A stretch of 64,000 nucleotides of DNA from Xiphydria camelus (GCA_963678675.1 OY783192.1:10573953-10637952); one strand, 5' to 3'; shown: positions 32,242-43,333, counted from the first letter of the stretch. Numbers and translations: made by a program. Notes: generated from the sequence alone by a model not told the origin.

Positions 32242-33253
32242 TGTACGTCAGACCTAACCTTTTAGAACCGTCATTTTTTCGTCTTCACAACGTACGGTAG
32301 AACGTCATTATTACGTGATTTGTCTGACGTCGTGTGGATGTGCAATTAAGCCGTCTTTGCGACGTTAAAATGACGTCATATTTTTCGTCATCTGACGTCA
32401 GAACTGACCTTCAAAAAACGTCATTTCGACGTTAGTGTGCTACCTGGGTGGCTAGGATACAAGTTGGATCCAGAAAAATGGGGATGGAGAAGAACAACGT
32501 ATTTCTTGCTCCCAATTATGTCTAATGCTGCCCCGGCTTCGAAAGAATTATTGGAGAAGGTAAGATAATCACTTTGCAAATTTTCATACGCTTTTTGTAT
32601 ATATGTAATATTAATTCAATATTGTCAACGATTTATCAGGTTAGCTGTGGATGTAAGACGGATTGTGGTACTGCTCGATGCAGTTGCAAAAAAGCGGGCT
32701 TACATTGCACTGTACTATGCAAAAGTTGCAACGGAGAGAGTTGCAAAAATGCTTCACTGCGGTCGGAAAGAAGTATGACCAACGAAGAAGACAATGAAAA
32801 TATTAGCGACGACGACGACGACGACAACGAAGACGCGAACGTAGAAGCTGCTGAGAGGTGCCGTTTGGAGTCACTTGATGAAACTGATGATGTCAATGAA
32901 GAAGAGGCCATGGAAATTGACTGATGTTTTATAAAGAATGAAAAAATTTTTATATTTCTATATTTCTAATTGTAACAGAATTATGTTTTGAATGCGATGC
33001 ATGGCATTAAAATGTAGTGACGAAATCTTCAGTATTACTCCTGGAGAAAAATGTCAATCCCTTCAATTACCTTCTCCTATTTCTTTCTTTTATGTATCAT
33101 ATTTTTTGGCACTTCAATTCTTTTTTTACAATTCAAAACGACTCTCGTCAACCACGCAGTTATTATTCCTTTTTTATGCTTGGAACTTGAATGGAAAATA
33201 TTGAAATATTAGAAAGGTTAGAATTGATGAGGTCAATTTAACACTCCGCCTTG

Positions 33254-33438
33254 TGTATTTATTTTTATTTCTCATAAATTAAAAAAATGAGTTGCCATGT
33301 GCAATACCTTCCTACTACAGAGAACGCATGAGATGTCGTGAATCCACGACGTCGAGACTCCCAGCCCGGCAAATTTACCGCTGCGCTGTCGACACAGAGT
33401 ACAGAGATAGAGGCGATAGTAGAGAAAGAAACTCATTA
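33254..33438 (-). repeat. Possible tRNA-derived SINE, copy 3 (inverted)
   Basis: The counterpart of 17002-17185 within the right arm. It is duplicated together with the arm, so only copies 1 and 2 are independent. Confidence 0.5.
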
Positions 33439-34216
33439 GTCAAGGACTCACGCCGAAAAGCTACGAAAATACCCGAGAAGCATCGACTACCTACTTGTTC
33501 CCTTGCAGGATAGACGAAATTGGGAAGGGTCGCGGTCGGTTCGCTACACGCGGCAGGGGAAGCAAAAGCGGTGCAGACGTATACACTCATCTCTGTCGAT
33601 CAGGGCCGTCACAAATTATTCGCCCCATTTCTCATATGTCGTAAAGTAGAGCAGATACGAGAAAATGTCAGAGGAACTTTTTTTTCCAAACAATATAAGT
33701 AATGATACGAAATGAAAAAAAAAAAATTAATTGACATTAACCGCATGAAAATTGAAGTTGAAAACTTCAACAATCGAAATCATTAGTTTAAACAGTCGTA
33801 AAAAAAAATTGTATCTCTGAAATAAAAGTCTACATTTCTACAAACATTTTAAAAAAAGAACCATTACAATTGGTTAATTATTAAAGCCACAGTAAATTGT
33901 TATTTACCTTAACCCCTTTGAAACGCTCTAACGGTTAAACAACGCGACATAACGGAAAAATTCACTGAACCTTTTTTATTTGTTATTTTCGCCTCTACAT
34001 TTTTCATTTCAACTATTTTTCGATTTTTTTCGTCCTTCTAGAGATATGCGCCGAGGAACGTGATTTTCAGGATTAATTAATTTATTTAACAACTTTGCCG
34101 GTGGTTTTCGGTCCTAAAATTTTAGGGGAAGTTTTCTAGTACCGAAACCTATCTTCAATAAAAAATGCAGAGATACGAATCAAAATTCGATTTAAAGGCT
34201 TCGTTTCTTGGACTAA

Positions 34217-35119
34217 GGGCCGATTCCACCAACTCTGATTAAATGCTTGATTACCTAATCACGATTATATTTAATCGGCGTTCTAATCATGATTAACTGC
34301 ACAATTCGTTCCACCATGAATTTTTAACCCCCGATTATCTAATCATATACCCTCTTCGCAATAAGTTTTGGTTTTGTTGTAACGGTGATTCTGATTGGTT
34401 CATCAACGGAACTTGTAATGGAGTAGGAGGAAAACCTGACGTGATCAACTGACGCGCCGCAAGCCGAGCTCAGTGAGCTGCCGAAATCTCCAACAGAATT
34501 TAAAAAGGAACCAGTTGCATAATACCGGAGAGCAAGCAGGAGTTGTACTCTGGGTGCAATAGCGTGGTTTTTGAAATGTGCACTCCCTTTATTTAGTAAA
34601 TACAGAAAATTCTACGCGATTTTTAACATAATATGATAATGTTGCGATATTTTAAAATAGATTATATATTATTTTTAAGAAGTAATTTATCTTTCTGTAG
34701 CGTGTTGCAAATTATGTACAATTTCCAGAAGCAAAGCTTCAACACTGTCTTTCGATAACCGAAGACGCGTAATGAAATCCAAATCATTCAAAGTTTGGAA
34801 ATAATTAATTCGTTCCTTAATTAAATGTGGCCTTCTATCAATTTCGATACTATTTTCATCATCAGATGACGATAAAATATCGTCGTAAAATAAATTCATG
34901 TCCGATATAATATTGCACAGCAGTGAAACTTCGACTTTGAGGTTATGTTGATCCACGTTAATCACTGGTTAGGTTCCTAATCGGCCAAAAATGGCTGATT
35001 AAGTTCAACGGTGATTATCTCACTTTAATCATGGTTTAAAAATTGGTGGAACGCAAGAGCATGATTAAATTAAGCTAATCGGGAATTAACAATTTAATCA
35101 GAGTTGGTGGTTTCGGCCC
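34217..35119 (-). mobile_element. Harbinger deletion derivative, 903 bp
   Basis: Ends GGGCCGATTCCACCAACTC and GAGTTGGTGGTTTCGGCCC, flanked by TAA at 34214-34216 and 35120-35122. TAA duplication and GGGCC ends fit PIF/Harbinger. It keeps only the first transposase exon and is otherwise non-coding. Confidence 0.88.
34684..34965 (-). pseudogene. First exon of a Harbinger transposase, remainder deleted
   Basis: The minus-strand frame ends in LDFITRLRLSKDSVEALLLEI and then HATER. This parallels the end of exon 1 of the full Harbinger transposase (FRLSKETVIMLEQRI, then RTER). The full element has GAAAG followed by the donor GTAAAT; here the same place reads GAAAGATAAAT, so the GT donor is gone and the frame stops. 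No catalytic residues remain. A start at MNLFYDD (34902) is also possible. Confidence 0.75.
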
Positions 35120-35769
35120 TAAGGCACGCAGAGTCGTCGACGTCCCGTGGTACGGTCTACGGATAGAAGGGTAGGTAGGTAGGTATACCTACCTACTTGT
35201 GCGTCTCAAAATGGCTTCGTTTATGATAGCTCGACCCTTGGCGATAGCGGAGGACAAGGGATGCCAGTGCCACTCTCTCTCCCTAGTCCAGTAAAATGGG
35301 CTACTGACGCATTTTTGATAAAAATCGTTTTAAATAGAAGAGAACGAAACTAAAAGAACGGATTTTAAAAAAATGCGATCCGTGCACCTATTCGCTAAAA
35401 AAAAATTATTGACAGTTGAGTTTTCGTTTCCGCGCCTAGATTGCCTGTGACGTCAGTGCGGTATCTAACAGAGGTTCCCAATGTGGGTAACGGATGCGTT
35501 CCGACTGCTACTTCGGTAGTTCTCTATAGGTTTGTTCCAACCGACGATTCCTGTACGGTTCTGGAACTGTCACGGAACTGGTGGGATCGGTTTAATGCGC
35601 AGGCGCGATGTTTGCACTGCTGGTAACTGGCAAGAGCAGTTGGAACGGTTTTGGGATCGTTCGTGAATCGGTCAGTCGTGTCTAACCCACGACGCGGTGA
35701 GCACGGTGTTCTCTTGCTTATATCACGCTATTTCAGTTGACATTTTCTGTCATTTGCAGGTTGCGTGAA

Positions 35770-36245
35770 GTCTCAACATCTTTTACGATAATTTCGAAAG
35801 CACTTAGAAAGTGGGGCCTCCCATAGACATTCTTTAGTTAATTTTTTTACTCATTTGAAATGTCAGAATGGACTTTATTCATGCTATCTTAAAATAGATG
35901 TTTTCTAAGCGAGTTCGGTTCTCAGCGAGAATCGAATACTAATGCAATATACTACCATAAACATACTAAAGCATCAGACATTTTTAGATACTTAAAAGGC
36001 CCATATTTATAGGATTACATATTTCATAATTCGATCTGTCATATTAATAACAAATGTACAATTTTATAAAATCATGTATTGGAATTACATTTTAGCAGGG
36101 CAAAAAAAAATCCATTATAAGCTAGCATGAATAAAGATAATTCTGACATTTCAAATCACTAAAAAGTTCATTAACAAATGTATATGGGAGGCCCCACTTT
36201 CTAAGTGCTCTCCGTAAATTACCGTAAAAGATGTTGAAATGTAGG
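35770..36245. repeat. Foldback inside the 3.4 kb element
   Basis: The arm 35770-35838 (AAGCACTTAGAAAGTGGGGC and neighbours) returns inverted at 36178-36245. About 340 bp of AT-rich loop lie between. Confidence 0.7.
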
Positions 36246-37329
36246 GTAAAAAAATCATGAAAATTAGAAATGTCGGTTTTGAGATACAACACTTTTTATT
36301 TCCATTTTCAATAAAAAAAACGCAATATAAAGAAATAAATTTTTTTTCGAAATCACCAAAAAATACAAATATTTCATATGGATCATTTCTTCCATATTTT
36401 GTTAATTGAAGCCGTAAATCGTGATGAAAAAACAATAATAACAGCTCAACGATTTATGGAATCGTTCTGAAAATTTAGGCCAGTTTTTATATTGATTAAA
36501 GATACTTGGGAAAAAATGAGCAACTAAATCGGAGACCCAAAAGTTTCTACTACTAAAAGTTGACATGGAATGCCCCATAAGTTTAAGTATTTTAAGAGTA
36601 TTTTACCAACTACTATAAAAATAAATATAATTTGTACGCTTCCATTCGTCATGAAATTAAAGAAACACATCAATTTGCACACGCAAGTCTGTTGGTATGC
36701 CACGTTAATCTCCCTCGTCCTCGACTTCCAAGTTCTCCTGCAGTGCTGGTTGTCAAGCCCACATGCTCTTCCTATTAACAAAGACAATAGATGTCACGAT
36801 CATTCAATCGGTATAGGTTGGTATTGCTGCAATCTCATTTCATAAATGTCTTACCTCAATCGAGAAATATCCTTTTTTTCCATGTATGGCTCAGTCTGGA
36901 TCTCCTTCTGGCCTGTCCATTTCGATATGTCTTCCTTCCATCAATTGCCAATTTGAATTTTTTTCTTCTGATCACCAACCGCCTGCATCTGAAACAAATT
37001 ACGCAGTTTTAACAAAGATGAAATAGGTTTTACAATTTTTCAGTAGGTATAAATTGGTATTGCTGTTATTTAATTTCATTAATTTCCCCTACGCGTTGTC
37101 TACTTAGTCCATTTCATTTCCTTCCTGACGCCCATGGGAGGCCGAATGCATCTTCAAAGCTGGAGCTCTTCTTCTTCGTTACCTTCCTACGAACCGTTGC
37201 ATCTCGCATCCTTTGCTCCATCCTTCCCATGGAGCCTCTCGCGTTTATTCCGGTTCTCGTTCAATACCTACAGGCTTTTGTTAGCTCTCGCGTCGTGTTA
37301 CTTACTTGGTCGGTTACATGCTTATCCCT

Positions 37330-38400
37330 TATTCCTTCCACCTTTTCCTCGCTATTGTTCCAGCTCCCATTCCAGTCCGTGAACTTTAATTCCTTCGATT
37401 CCCCGAGGTATTCTTCCTTTATGTCAGGTATGCACAGCATGGCGTCTCCCAGAGCAATCTATCGTCCTGGTCTTGTGTTGTGTGTGTGTGTTAAGTATAA
37501 CTGGTTAAATTAGCACGACTTACCTTTAAATTGATATCGTATCCCCTGGTTGATTATTTCTTCCACCTTATTCCTTTATCAGCGTCTTCCTCTTTGCCGG
37601 TACCTTGGGAGTCTTATAATTACCGTAATAGTTGCTGATTACAGCCGCCGATTACCTCTACTTTTCTTTTAATAAGATTCCGGTTCCTCATTGGGTATCC
37701 CTTGCATTGCTCGCGCGCGACTGGTACGCGAGTGGACTTGTTAGTATGTCTGACGAGGGGCTGGTCGTTCCGGCTTCCACCTCCTTCTCGCTATTGTTCC
37801 GGAGCCCTTTTTAGTTGTTTTACTTTCTTCGATTTTCTTTGGAGAATTCTTCCTTTTCAGCAGATACGCTCGGTATGACGTTTCCGGAGCAAATCTCACG
37901 TCTTCTTGTTGCGCTCCTTACCTAGTTGGATTAGTACGACCTACCTTTATACTGATAACTTGTTTCATATTTGGTTTTCCCTTTTGGTTGCTTGTAAGCG
38001 TTCCCCTCCTTGCCGGTGAGTTCAGCAAAGCTTCCGAGCTGACACTCTCGTCCCTTAGTTGGTTGCTTCTTTCTTATTCCTTCCAGAATACATTCCTTTA
38101 GTTTCTGTTTCCCCTTCTCGGATTGTTTCTCCCTTTCAGAGCCTTCTTCCTCTTTTGTCGGCACGCGGGTGAACTGGCAGAGAACTTACAGAAAACCTAA
38201 CCTTAAATGTCAAACTGGATGAACCAACCTTGTTAGTGTGCCTGGCGGGGGACTAATCGCACCGGCTTCCACCACCTCGCTATTGTTCCGTCTCCCTTTT
38301 TACCGTTCCTTTATTTTGTTTCCTTCGATTCCTCGGGGGATTCTTCCTTCTTGGCAGGTAATGCTCAACGTGGCGACTCCCGGAGCATAATTTTGTGCAG
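37330..38400. repeat. Three diverged direct repeats of about 450 bp
   Basis: The words TTCCACCTTTTCCTCGCTAT, CTCGCTATTGTTCC, TTCCTTCGATT and CCCGGAGCA recur in the same order starting near 37337, 37777 and 38267. The units are clearly related but much diverged. Read on the minus strand each carries short basic open frames, with no recognised domain. Confidence 0.6.
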
Positions 38401-39016
38401 AAATTTCTCTCATTAAATCAAATTTAATCCACCTTCGTTATACCTAGTCCTTCAATCAAATTGAATGATTTTCTATCAAAATTTTCCAACAAAGATGTTG
38501 TAAACTTAACCTCAACCTGTCACTTACCTAAATAATCCTGGCTTCTAACCCTATTTTCGTATAATTCGATATCATCGTCACTTGTGTCGGACATATCCGA
38601 TATATCCGACACATCACTATCTTCTTTGTCAGACATCATTTTAATAATTTGCAAAAAAAAATACGGAGATAGAAAACGTCAATTCTCAAAAGTATTTAAA
38701 TAATCGCGCCAGGCAAACTAATCGCCGTAGTGCGCATGTCAGTCCACACAGTTCACGCTCAGGACCAAGCATCGGATGGACGGTACATGAACCGTTCCAC
38801 GCACGATCCCAGCGGTGGTTGGAACGCCGCACAACACCGTACAGGGACCGTCCAGCGTACGGTTGGAACAGAATTTCTCTACTGCGCATGCCCGGTACCG
38901 TTCATGTACGGTTTTCTGCTCGGTTGGAACAAACCTAATAGTTCTTTCGAATTCCAGTTGCTGCTAAGAGCTGCCTTTTCGAAGGGCCGAGAGACAAAGT
39001 TTCTTTCAAGAATGAT

Positions 39017-39251
39017 ATGAAAGAAATTTTAAGGGCGACGAAACAGAGGCACAAAAATGTGCTGGGAGAAGAAATTCCGACAAGAAACTGAATAAGGCTT
39101 TGCCGGGATTGGAAACGGAGGACGAACTAGCTGCCAAAATTGAGGAACTAAAGGAAACACTTGGCATCACCGAAGAAAATGTCGTCGAACTTTCGGACCA
39201 AGAATCTCACGAGGACGAAAGCGAAGAGATCGACGAAGAGAGTGACTTCTA
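39017..39251 (+). pseudogene. Fragment of an unidentified gene, coiled-coil and acidic C-terminus, copy 1
   Basis: It encodes KEILRATKQRHKN, then ETEDELAAKIEELKETLGIT and an acidic end (EDESEEIDEESDF) before TAA. One base shift near 39058-39090 breaks the frame relative to the copy at 39875-40072. The helical and acidic composition is all that can be said of function. Confidence 0.5.
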
Positions 39252-39324
39252 ATAAACGGTGTGCTATTATAGTTGAAGGGTTTCTTTCAAAAACAACACT
39301 TATAAAAAACGCGCGCGGCGGAAA

Positions 39325-39675
39325 GAGCGCGTACGGCGTTATTCATAAGAACATTATTCAACGATGTTTTTTCCACATACATACGTTTGACATGTCCCAA
39401 GGCAATACGCAATTATATTAATAATTAGTCCAATCACCACCATCGATAATCGCTTGGCATCTCCGAGGAATACTATCCATAAATTTTTCGGCGAATTCGC
39501 TTCCCCGCGAATTTGGTGGATAGTATGCCTCGGAGATGCCCCAAGCGATTATCGATGGTGGTGATTGGACTCATTATTAACTGTAATTTCGCAATGCATT
39601 GGAATATGTTAAACGTATGTATGTGGAAAGAACATTGTTGAATACATTTTTTATGAATAACACCGTACACGCGTT
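39325..39675. mobile_element. Foldback MITE with GAGCGCGTACGGCGTTATTC ends
   Basis: The two arms share ACATACATACGTTTGACATG and ATCACCACCATCGATAATCG in inverse. Further copies are at 40647-41530 (split), 41665-41930 (truncated), 53214-53462 (truncated) and 53604-53899. The central hairpin, with AGTCCAATCACCACC and its inverse, is the most conserved part. Confidence 0.8.
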
Positions 39676-39684
39676 TTAATATCG

Positions 39685-39762
39685 TCAGCTTACTTGTAAA
39701 ACCTACTAAGTCCTATGTCCGAAAATCGGACTTGGAAGGTTTAACAAGTAAGCCGACGATAT
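39685..39762. repeat. Short hairpin between MITEs
   Basis: ATCGTCAGCTTACTTGTAAA and its inverse, with CCGAAAATCGG in the centre. Confidence 0.65.
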
Positions 39763-39772
39763 GTAATATTAA

Positions 39773-39857
39773 CCCTTATGTGCACGCTAAGCGGCACTTC
39801 GTACCGCACCGCTAGCGTGTACTGACGGGAAAAAAAATTTAAGCGTGCACGTAAGGG
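39773..39857. mobile_element. 85-bp MITE at a TTAA site
   Basis: Ends CCCTTATGTGCACGC and GCGTGCACGTAAGGG, flanked by TTAA at 39769-39772 and 39858-39861. The middle has the inverse words TAAGCGG and CCGCTAG. It is a minimal piggyBac-type derivative. Confidence 0.8.
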
Positions 39858-39874
39858 TTAAATACACAACATTT

Positions 39875-40072
39875 TTAACCATCGCTCCGAACGTCCGAAA
39901 GTTCATCGACATTTTCTTCGGTGATGCCAAGTGTTTCTTTTAGTTCCTCAATTTTTGCAGCGGTTTCGTCCTCCGTTTCCAATCCCGGCAAAGCCTTATT
40001 CCGTTTCTTGTCGGAATTTCTTCTCCCAAAATTTTTGTGCCTCTGTTTTGTCGCCCTTAAAATTTCTTTCAT
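39875..40072 (-). pseudogene. Same gene fragment in inverted orientation, copy 2
   Basis: It encodes MKEILRATKQRHKNFGRRNS and ETEDETAAKIEELKETLGIT, then diverges at the end. The frame is open over 65 residues. The inverse match to copy 1 extends beyond the coding part (about 38998-39301 versus 39880-40190), so a larger segment was duplicated. Confidence 0.5.
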
Positions 40073-40249
40073 GTCATTATATTATAATGAAAGAATAGGC
40101 ACCACAACACGGCTAGATACAACGAAAGAGTAGGCATTATTACCAATACTACAGGGATTGTCGTTTTTGACAAGTGTTGTTTTTGAAAGGAACCCTTCAA
40201 TTGTTTAACCCTTAATTTGACAGTGTATCTCATAAGATAGGTCTGTTAA

Positions 40250-40638
40250 CCCTTACTTGCCACACTGGGGTTCGAAACCACCCCATGGTAAAATTCGTAC
40301 TTGTGCCACACTGGGGTTGATTTACACCTCAGCGAGAAGAATTGTTATAATAAATAAATTATAGCATATTTGTGTACTTGAAAATTTTACCAGCTCATCT
40401 TAAGAGCGTACTTTAAAAGACCGTGTAACTTTAATATTTGATTTTTTCGCATACTTAATTTTAAGTTCTGGCTATACAAGTTCCACTGACTTTTAAAGCA
40501 CGCTCTTAAGAAGAGCTGATAAAATTTTCAAGTCCAAATAGGCAATAATTTGTTTGTTATAACAATTTTTCTCGCTGGGGTGTAAATCAACCCCAGTGTG
40601 GCAAGTACATGATTCTATAGAAGTGTGGCAAGTAAGGG
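40250..40638. mobile_element. 389-bp TTAA-site MITE, copy 1
   Basis: Ends CCCTTACTTGCCACAC and GTGTGGCAAGTAAGGG, flanked by TTAA at 40246-40249 and 40639-40642. The interior is a foldback with ATTTTACCAGCTCATCTTAA and its inverse. The empty site GTCTG-TTAA-GTAAGAGC is visible at 53190-53205. Confidence 0.88.
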
Positions 40639-40646
40639 TTAAGTAA

Positions 40647-41530
40647 GAGCATGTACGGCGTTATTCATAAAAAATGTATTCAACAATGTTTTTTCCACAT
40701 ACATACGTTTTACATATTCCAACGCATTGCGCAATTACAGTTGATAATGAGTCCAATCACCACCATCGAAAATTTGATGGATAGTATGCCTCGGAGATGC
40801 CAAGCGATTACACAGGTTTAAAAAAAAAAAGTCCGGACTATTTGACCGGACCATGGTATTCCGAGGTATTTTTGCGTCCTGAATCCGATCCCGAGGTCAT
40901 CTGAGCCCCATCACGTCAGAAAAATGAGATTTCAAGGTCATTTAGAGGTTAAAATGACCATTTTTTGGAACTGGATCCGGGACAATTTCTCAAGCGACCT
41001 GTTGAGTTGGAGGGTAGCTGTTTAGGTCTTGAATACCTTCCAAACATTGGAATGGAGTCCTAAATCTCGACCGGGACTATCACAGAACCACCCCAGTGGA
41101 TAAAATGTTGCCATGATCGTTGTATCTCGCGGATTACGATCTCCCTGTCAAGGCATCCAATTCCGGCGATCCGTTCACTGTGACAGTGGACCCAGCACTG
41201 ACCCTAATGGCTTCAGAACCTTGGAGTCATGCTCTGGGTGCTGCTCAGGGCAGTCCCATTTCCTTATTTATTTATTTCGAAATCTCGTTTCTCTGACGTG
41301 ATGGGGCTCAGATGACCTCGGGATCGGATTCAGGACGCAAAAATACCTCGGAATACCATGGTCCGGTCAAATAGTCCGGACTTTTTTTTTTGTAAACCTG
41401 TGTTATCGACGGTGGTGATTGGACTCATTATTAATATAATTGCGTATTGCCTTGGAACATGTCAAGCGTATGTATGTGGAAAAAACATTGTCGAATAAGT
41501 TTTTTATGAATAACGCCGTACGCGCTCTTA
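40647..41530. mobile_element. GTACGGCG foldback MITE, split by the 592-bp element
   Basis: Arms match 39325-39675. The insertion at 40811-41402 falls in the central hairpin. Confidence 0.75.
40811..41402. mobile_element. 592-bp foldback with CACAGGTTTA ends at a TTA site
   Basis: The ends CACAGGTTTA and TAAACCTGTG are flanked by TTA at 40808-40810 and 41403-41405. The continuous word GCGATTATCGACGG in sister MITEs confirms the site. The arms are over 130 bp and include TTTGACCGGACCATGG. TTA duplication suggests PIF/Harbinger-type mobilisation. Confidence 0.85.
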
Positions 41531-42020
41531 CTTAACAGACTGATAACAACGTAACTCTCAAAATGTACTTCTCAAAATGTATTGTCATGTATAACTATGT
41601 CACGTATAACTATTTGTCATGTATAACTATGTATATATATATTAATATTACTTATGTACAATTTCACACAACAATGTTTTTTCCACATACATACGTTTTA
41701 CATATTCCAACGCATTGCGCAAATTACAGTTGATAATGAGTCCAATCACCACCATCGAAAATTTGATGGATAGTATGCCTCGGAGATGCCAAGCGATTAT
41801 CGACGGTGGTGATTGGACTCATTATTAATATATTATAATTGCGTATTGCCTTGGAACATGTCAAACGTATGTATGTGGAAAAAATACTGTCGAATAAGTT
41901 TTTTATGAATAACGCCGTACGCGCTCTTACTTAACAGACTGATAACAACGTAACTCTCAAAATGTACTTCTCAAAATGTATTGTCATGTATAACTATGTC
42001 ATGTATAACTATTTGTCATG

Positions 42021-42875
42021 TGTCACGTCATGGACAACTCGCTAAACCACTAACTATTAACTCGGGACTGGAATGGGGAGTTGGGATACACACGCAAGTT
42101 TCTATATCTTAAGAGAACAATCTGTTGCCACTTACCTTTGCCTGGAGCTCCAACCTTGATCTCTCGCTCTCTCTCTTCCTCCTTCTGTCGGCCGTACGAT
42201 CCTTCCTTCGAGGAGTGGATCGAGTGGGGTGCGGTCTCTCCTTGGTCACTCACTTTCTTGAGAAGGTAGCACGACAGGGATAGAGGTTGAGGTTTCAACA
42301 AATCACAATATCACTTTCTTTAGATCTCGAACAGAACTTCTTTATTTTCTTTAGATCTCGAACAGAACTTCTTTATTTTCTTTAGATCTCGAACAGAACT
42401 TCTTTATTTTCTTTAGATCTCGAACAGAACACGCGTAACTCTCTATAAGTTTGACTGAATGTTAATCTTCAAAAGGAAAAAACAAAAAACCCCTCTCGGT
42501 GTCCAGGATTCTCCCTATATAAGCCGTTAGACTTCGTTCCGGGTGGGGATCCTTCCTGATGTTGAAAAGGGGAAGGAGAAGGAATGCGTTGAATCATGGA
42601 GGTTTCTTCCTGTCAGCGGCTGATCGGTGGCCACTTGGCGTCTTGTTTTTCGCTGGTGCATTTCCTTTAATGCTACGCGGGTGGCACGTGGAGGTTTTCG
42701 CGCCTTCACCTTGCGCGAGGGTTCGTGTTACTCGCGGTGCAGTTTTGGCTCGGTGCGGAGTCGGCGTTCCGGTCTTCGCAGCGGCCTTGCTCGTCGCTAT
42801 TTGATTTCTCTTATTCTATCGCTTTATTCGCCGCTGCGTTTTATTCCATGAAAACGGCTACGTTAGGACGTTACA
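42021..42875 (-). repeat. 3' LTR, 855 bp, with four 32-bp tandem units
   Basis: It matches the other LTR except for two extra copies of a 32-bp unit (TTTCTTTAGATCTCGAACAG and following bases, 42315-42430). Few other differences are seen. Confidence 0.9.
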
Positions 42876-43333
42876 CCTCCCCCCTTAAGTGTGAACGTCA
42901 GGTGAGCCTAACGTGAAGTTTGGCGTTCATATGCCTCTTTTGAAAAAATTTTAGTTAGCTAGAGTATACATTATTGTTGTAGCCGTGTTCGTGGATTGTT
43001 TCCTTAAAATTGTATCTTGAATATTTAAAGAAGTTGACAAAAATTGTATATATCTATTTGTGAGTTTTAAATCGGATTACTAAATTATAGGTGATTACAA
43101 AAGTAAATGATTGTATTAAAAATGAAATTAAGTTGTATTAAATCAGTAATTAAATATATAACGGATTAGCGTAATTAACGAAGAAAAACGTGTGCAAAAC
43201 GAGTTATTAAGGGAAGTAATTTGTGGAAGGAATTTACTTGTAGAAAGGAGAAAATAGGAAAGAAAAATTGTAGATCGGATAAATAGGATTACAGATCTTC
43301 CTCTTCACACGTTCAGTTCCAGACCAATTCGTC

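Larger units (their letters stand above)
31257..32448. mobile_element. 1192-bp non-coding element with CCCAGGTAGCAC ends, inserted in an Academ exon
   Basis: The ends CCCAGGTAGCACACT and AGTGTGCTACCTGGG are flanked by TG at 31255-31256 and 32449-32450. Removing the element and one TG restores the exon frame (CAAGAT-TG-GCTAGG). Both ends are crowded with GACGTC and TGACGTCA words. The interior carries an ATTT microsatellite (about 31665-31708), a perfect palindrome, a 5S-like sequence and a further inverted repeat. There is no coding capacity. Confidence 0.85.
26428..32924 (+). pseudogene. Academ-like transposase with XPG-like nuclease region and Cys-rich finger, disrupted
   Basis: Coding blocks are 26428-26956, 27275-27800, 28237-31256, 32451-32559 and 32640-32924. 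Introns are probable at 27801-28236 and 32560-32639. The N-terminus has a Cys module (CTLCNGPLE, CVICGNVLDRK). The middle matches the Academ transposase pattern (TTFVTYDQPLYWKA, LGNFHLLMSFLGSIG, VIEQTLNRFFGTDLTHGRGV), where I place the putative D, D/H and E. Next is an XPG/FEN-like part (FYVIDGGWLLHQVVW, AVVGNDVDLLVLLIG, FAGCDSTSALYKKGKK). The last exon has a nine-Cys CXC finger (CGCKTDCGTARCSCK) and an acidic tail. Lesions: a one-base frame loss near 26914, a MITE at 26957-27272 and a MITE at 31257-32448. The superfamily assignment rests on the XPG plus Cys-finger combination. Confidence 0.75.
32697..35130. repeat. Right arm of the 1.5 kb inverted repeat (with later insertion)
   Basis: The inverse of 16213-17742. 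It starts inside the final Academ exon, extends through its 3' region, and is interrupted by the Harbinger derivative at 34217-35119, after which about 10 more matching bases (GGCACGC) follow. That insertion is absent from the left arm, so it came after the arms formed. Confidence 0.85.
35529..38935. mobile_element. 3.4 kb element with GGTTTGTTCCAACCG ends at a TA site
   Basis: The ends GGTTTGTTCCAACCG and CGGTTGGAACAAACC are inverse and flanked by TA (35527-35528, 38936-38937). Sub-terminal words such as CGTACGGTTGGAACAG and GTTCCAACCG recur on both sides. No transposase is recognised. The interior holds a foldback (35770-36245), plain AT-rich DNA (36246-37100) and a region of diverged repeats (37130-38400). 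TA duplication allows a Tc1/mariner-like origin, but the class is open. Confidence 0.7.

Noticed and set aside
32636..32911. Ser-r​ich ORF on the minus strand (and its twin at 17529-17750)
   Set aside because: It is the antisense of the acidic tail and Cys-finger exon of the Academ-like gene.
37134..37513. Overlapping Ser/Leu-rich ORFs as genes
   Set aside because: They lie in a diverged repeat region and overlap in different frames without domains.
42527..42916. ORFs in the LTRs
   Set aside because: They are present in both LTRs, mostly on the strand opposite to the element, and have no recognisable domain.
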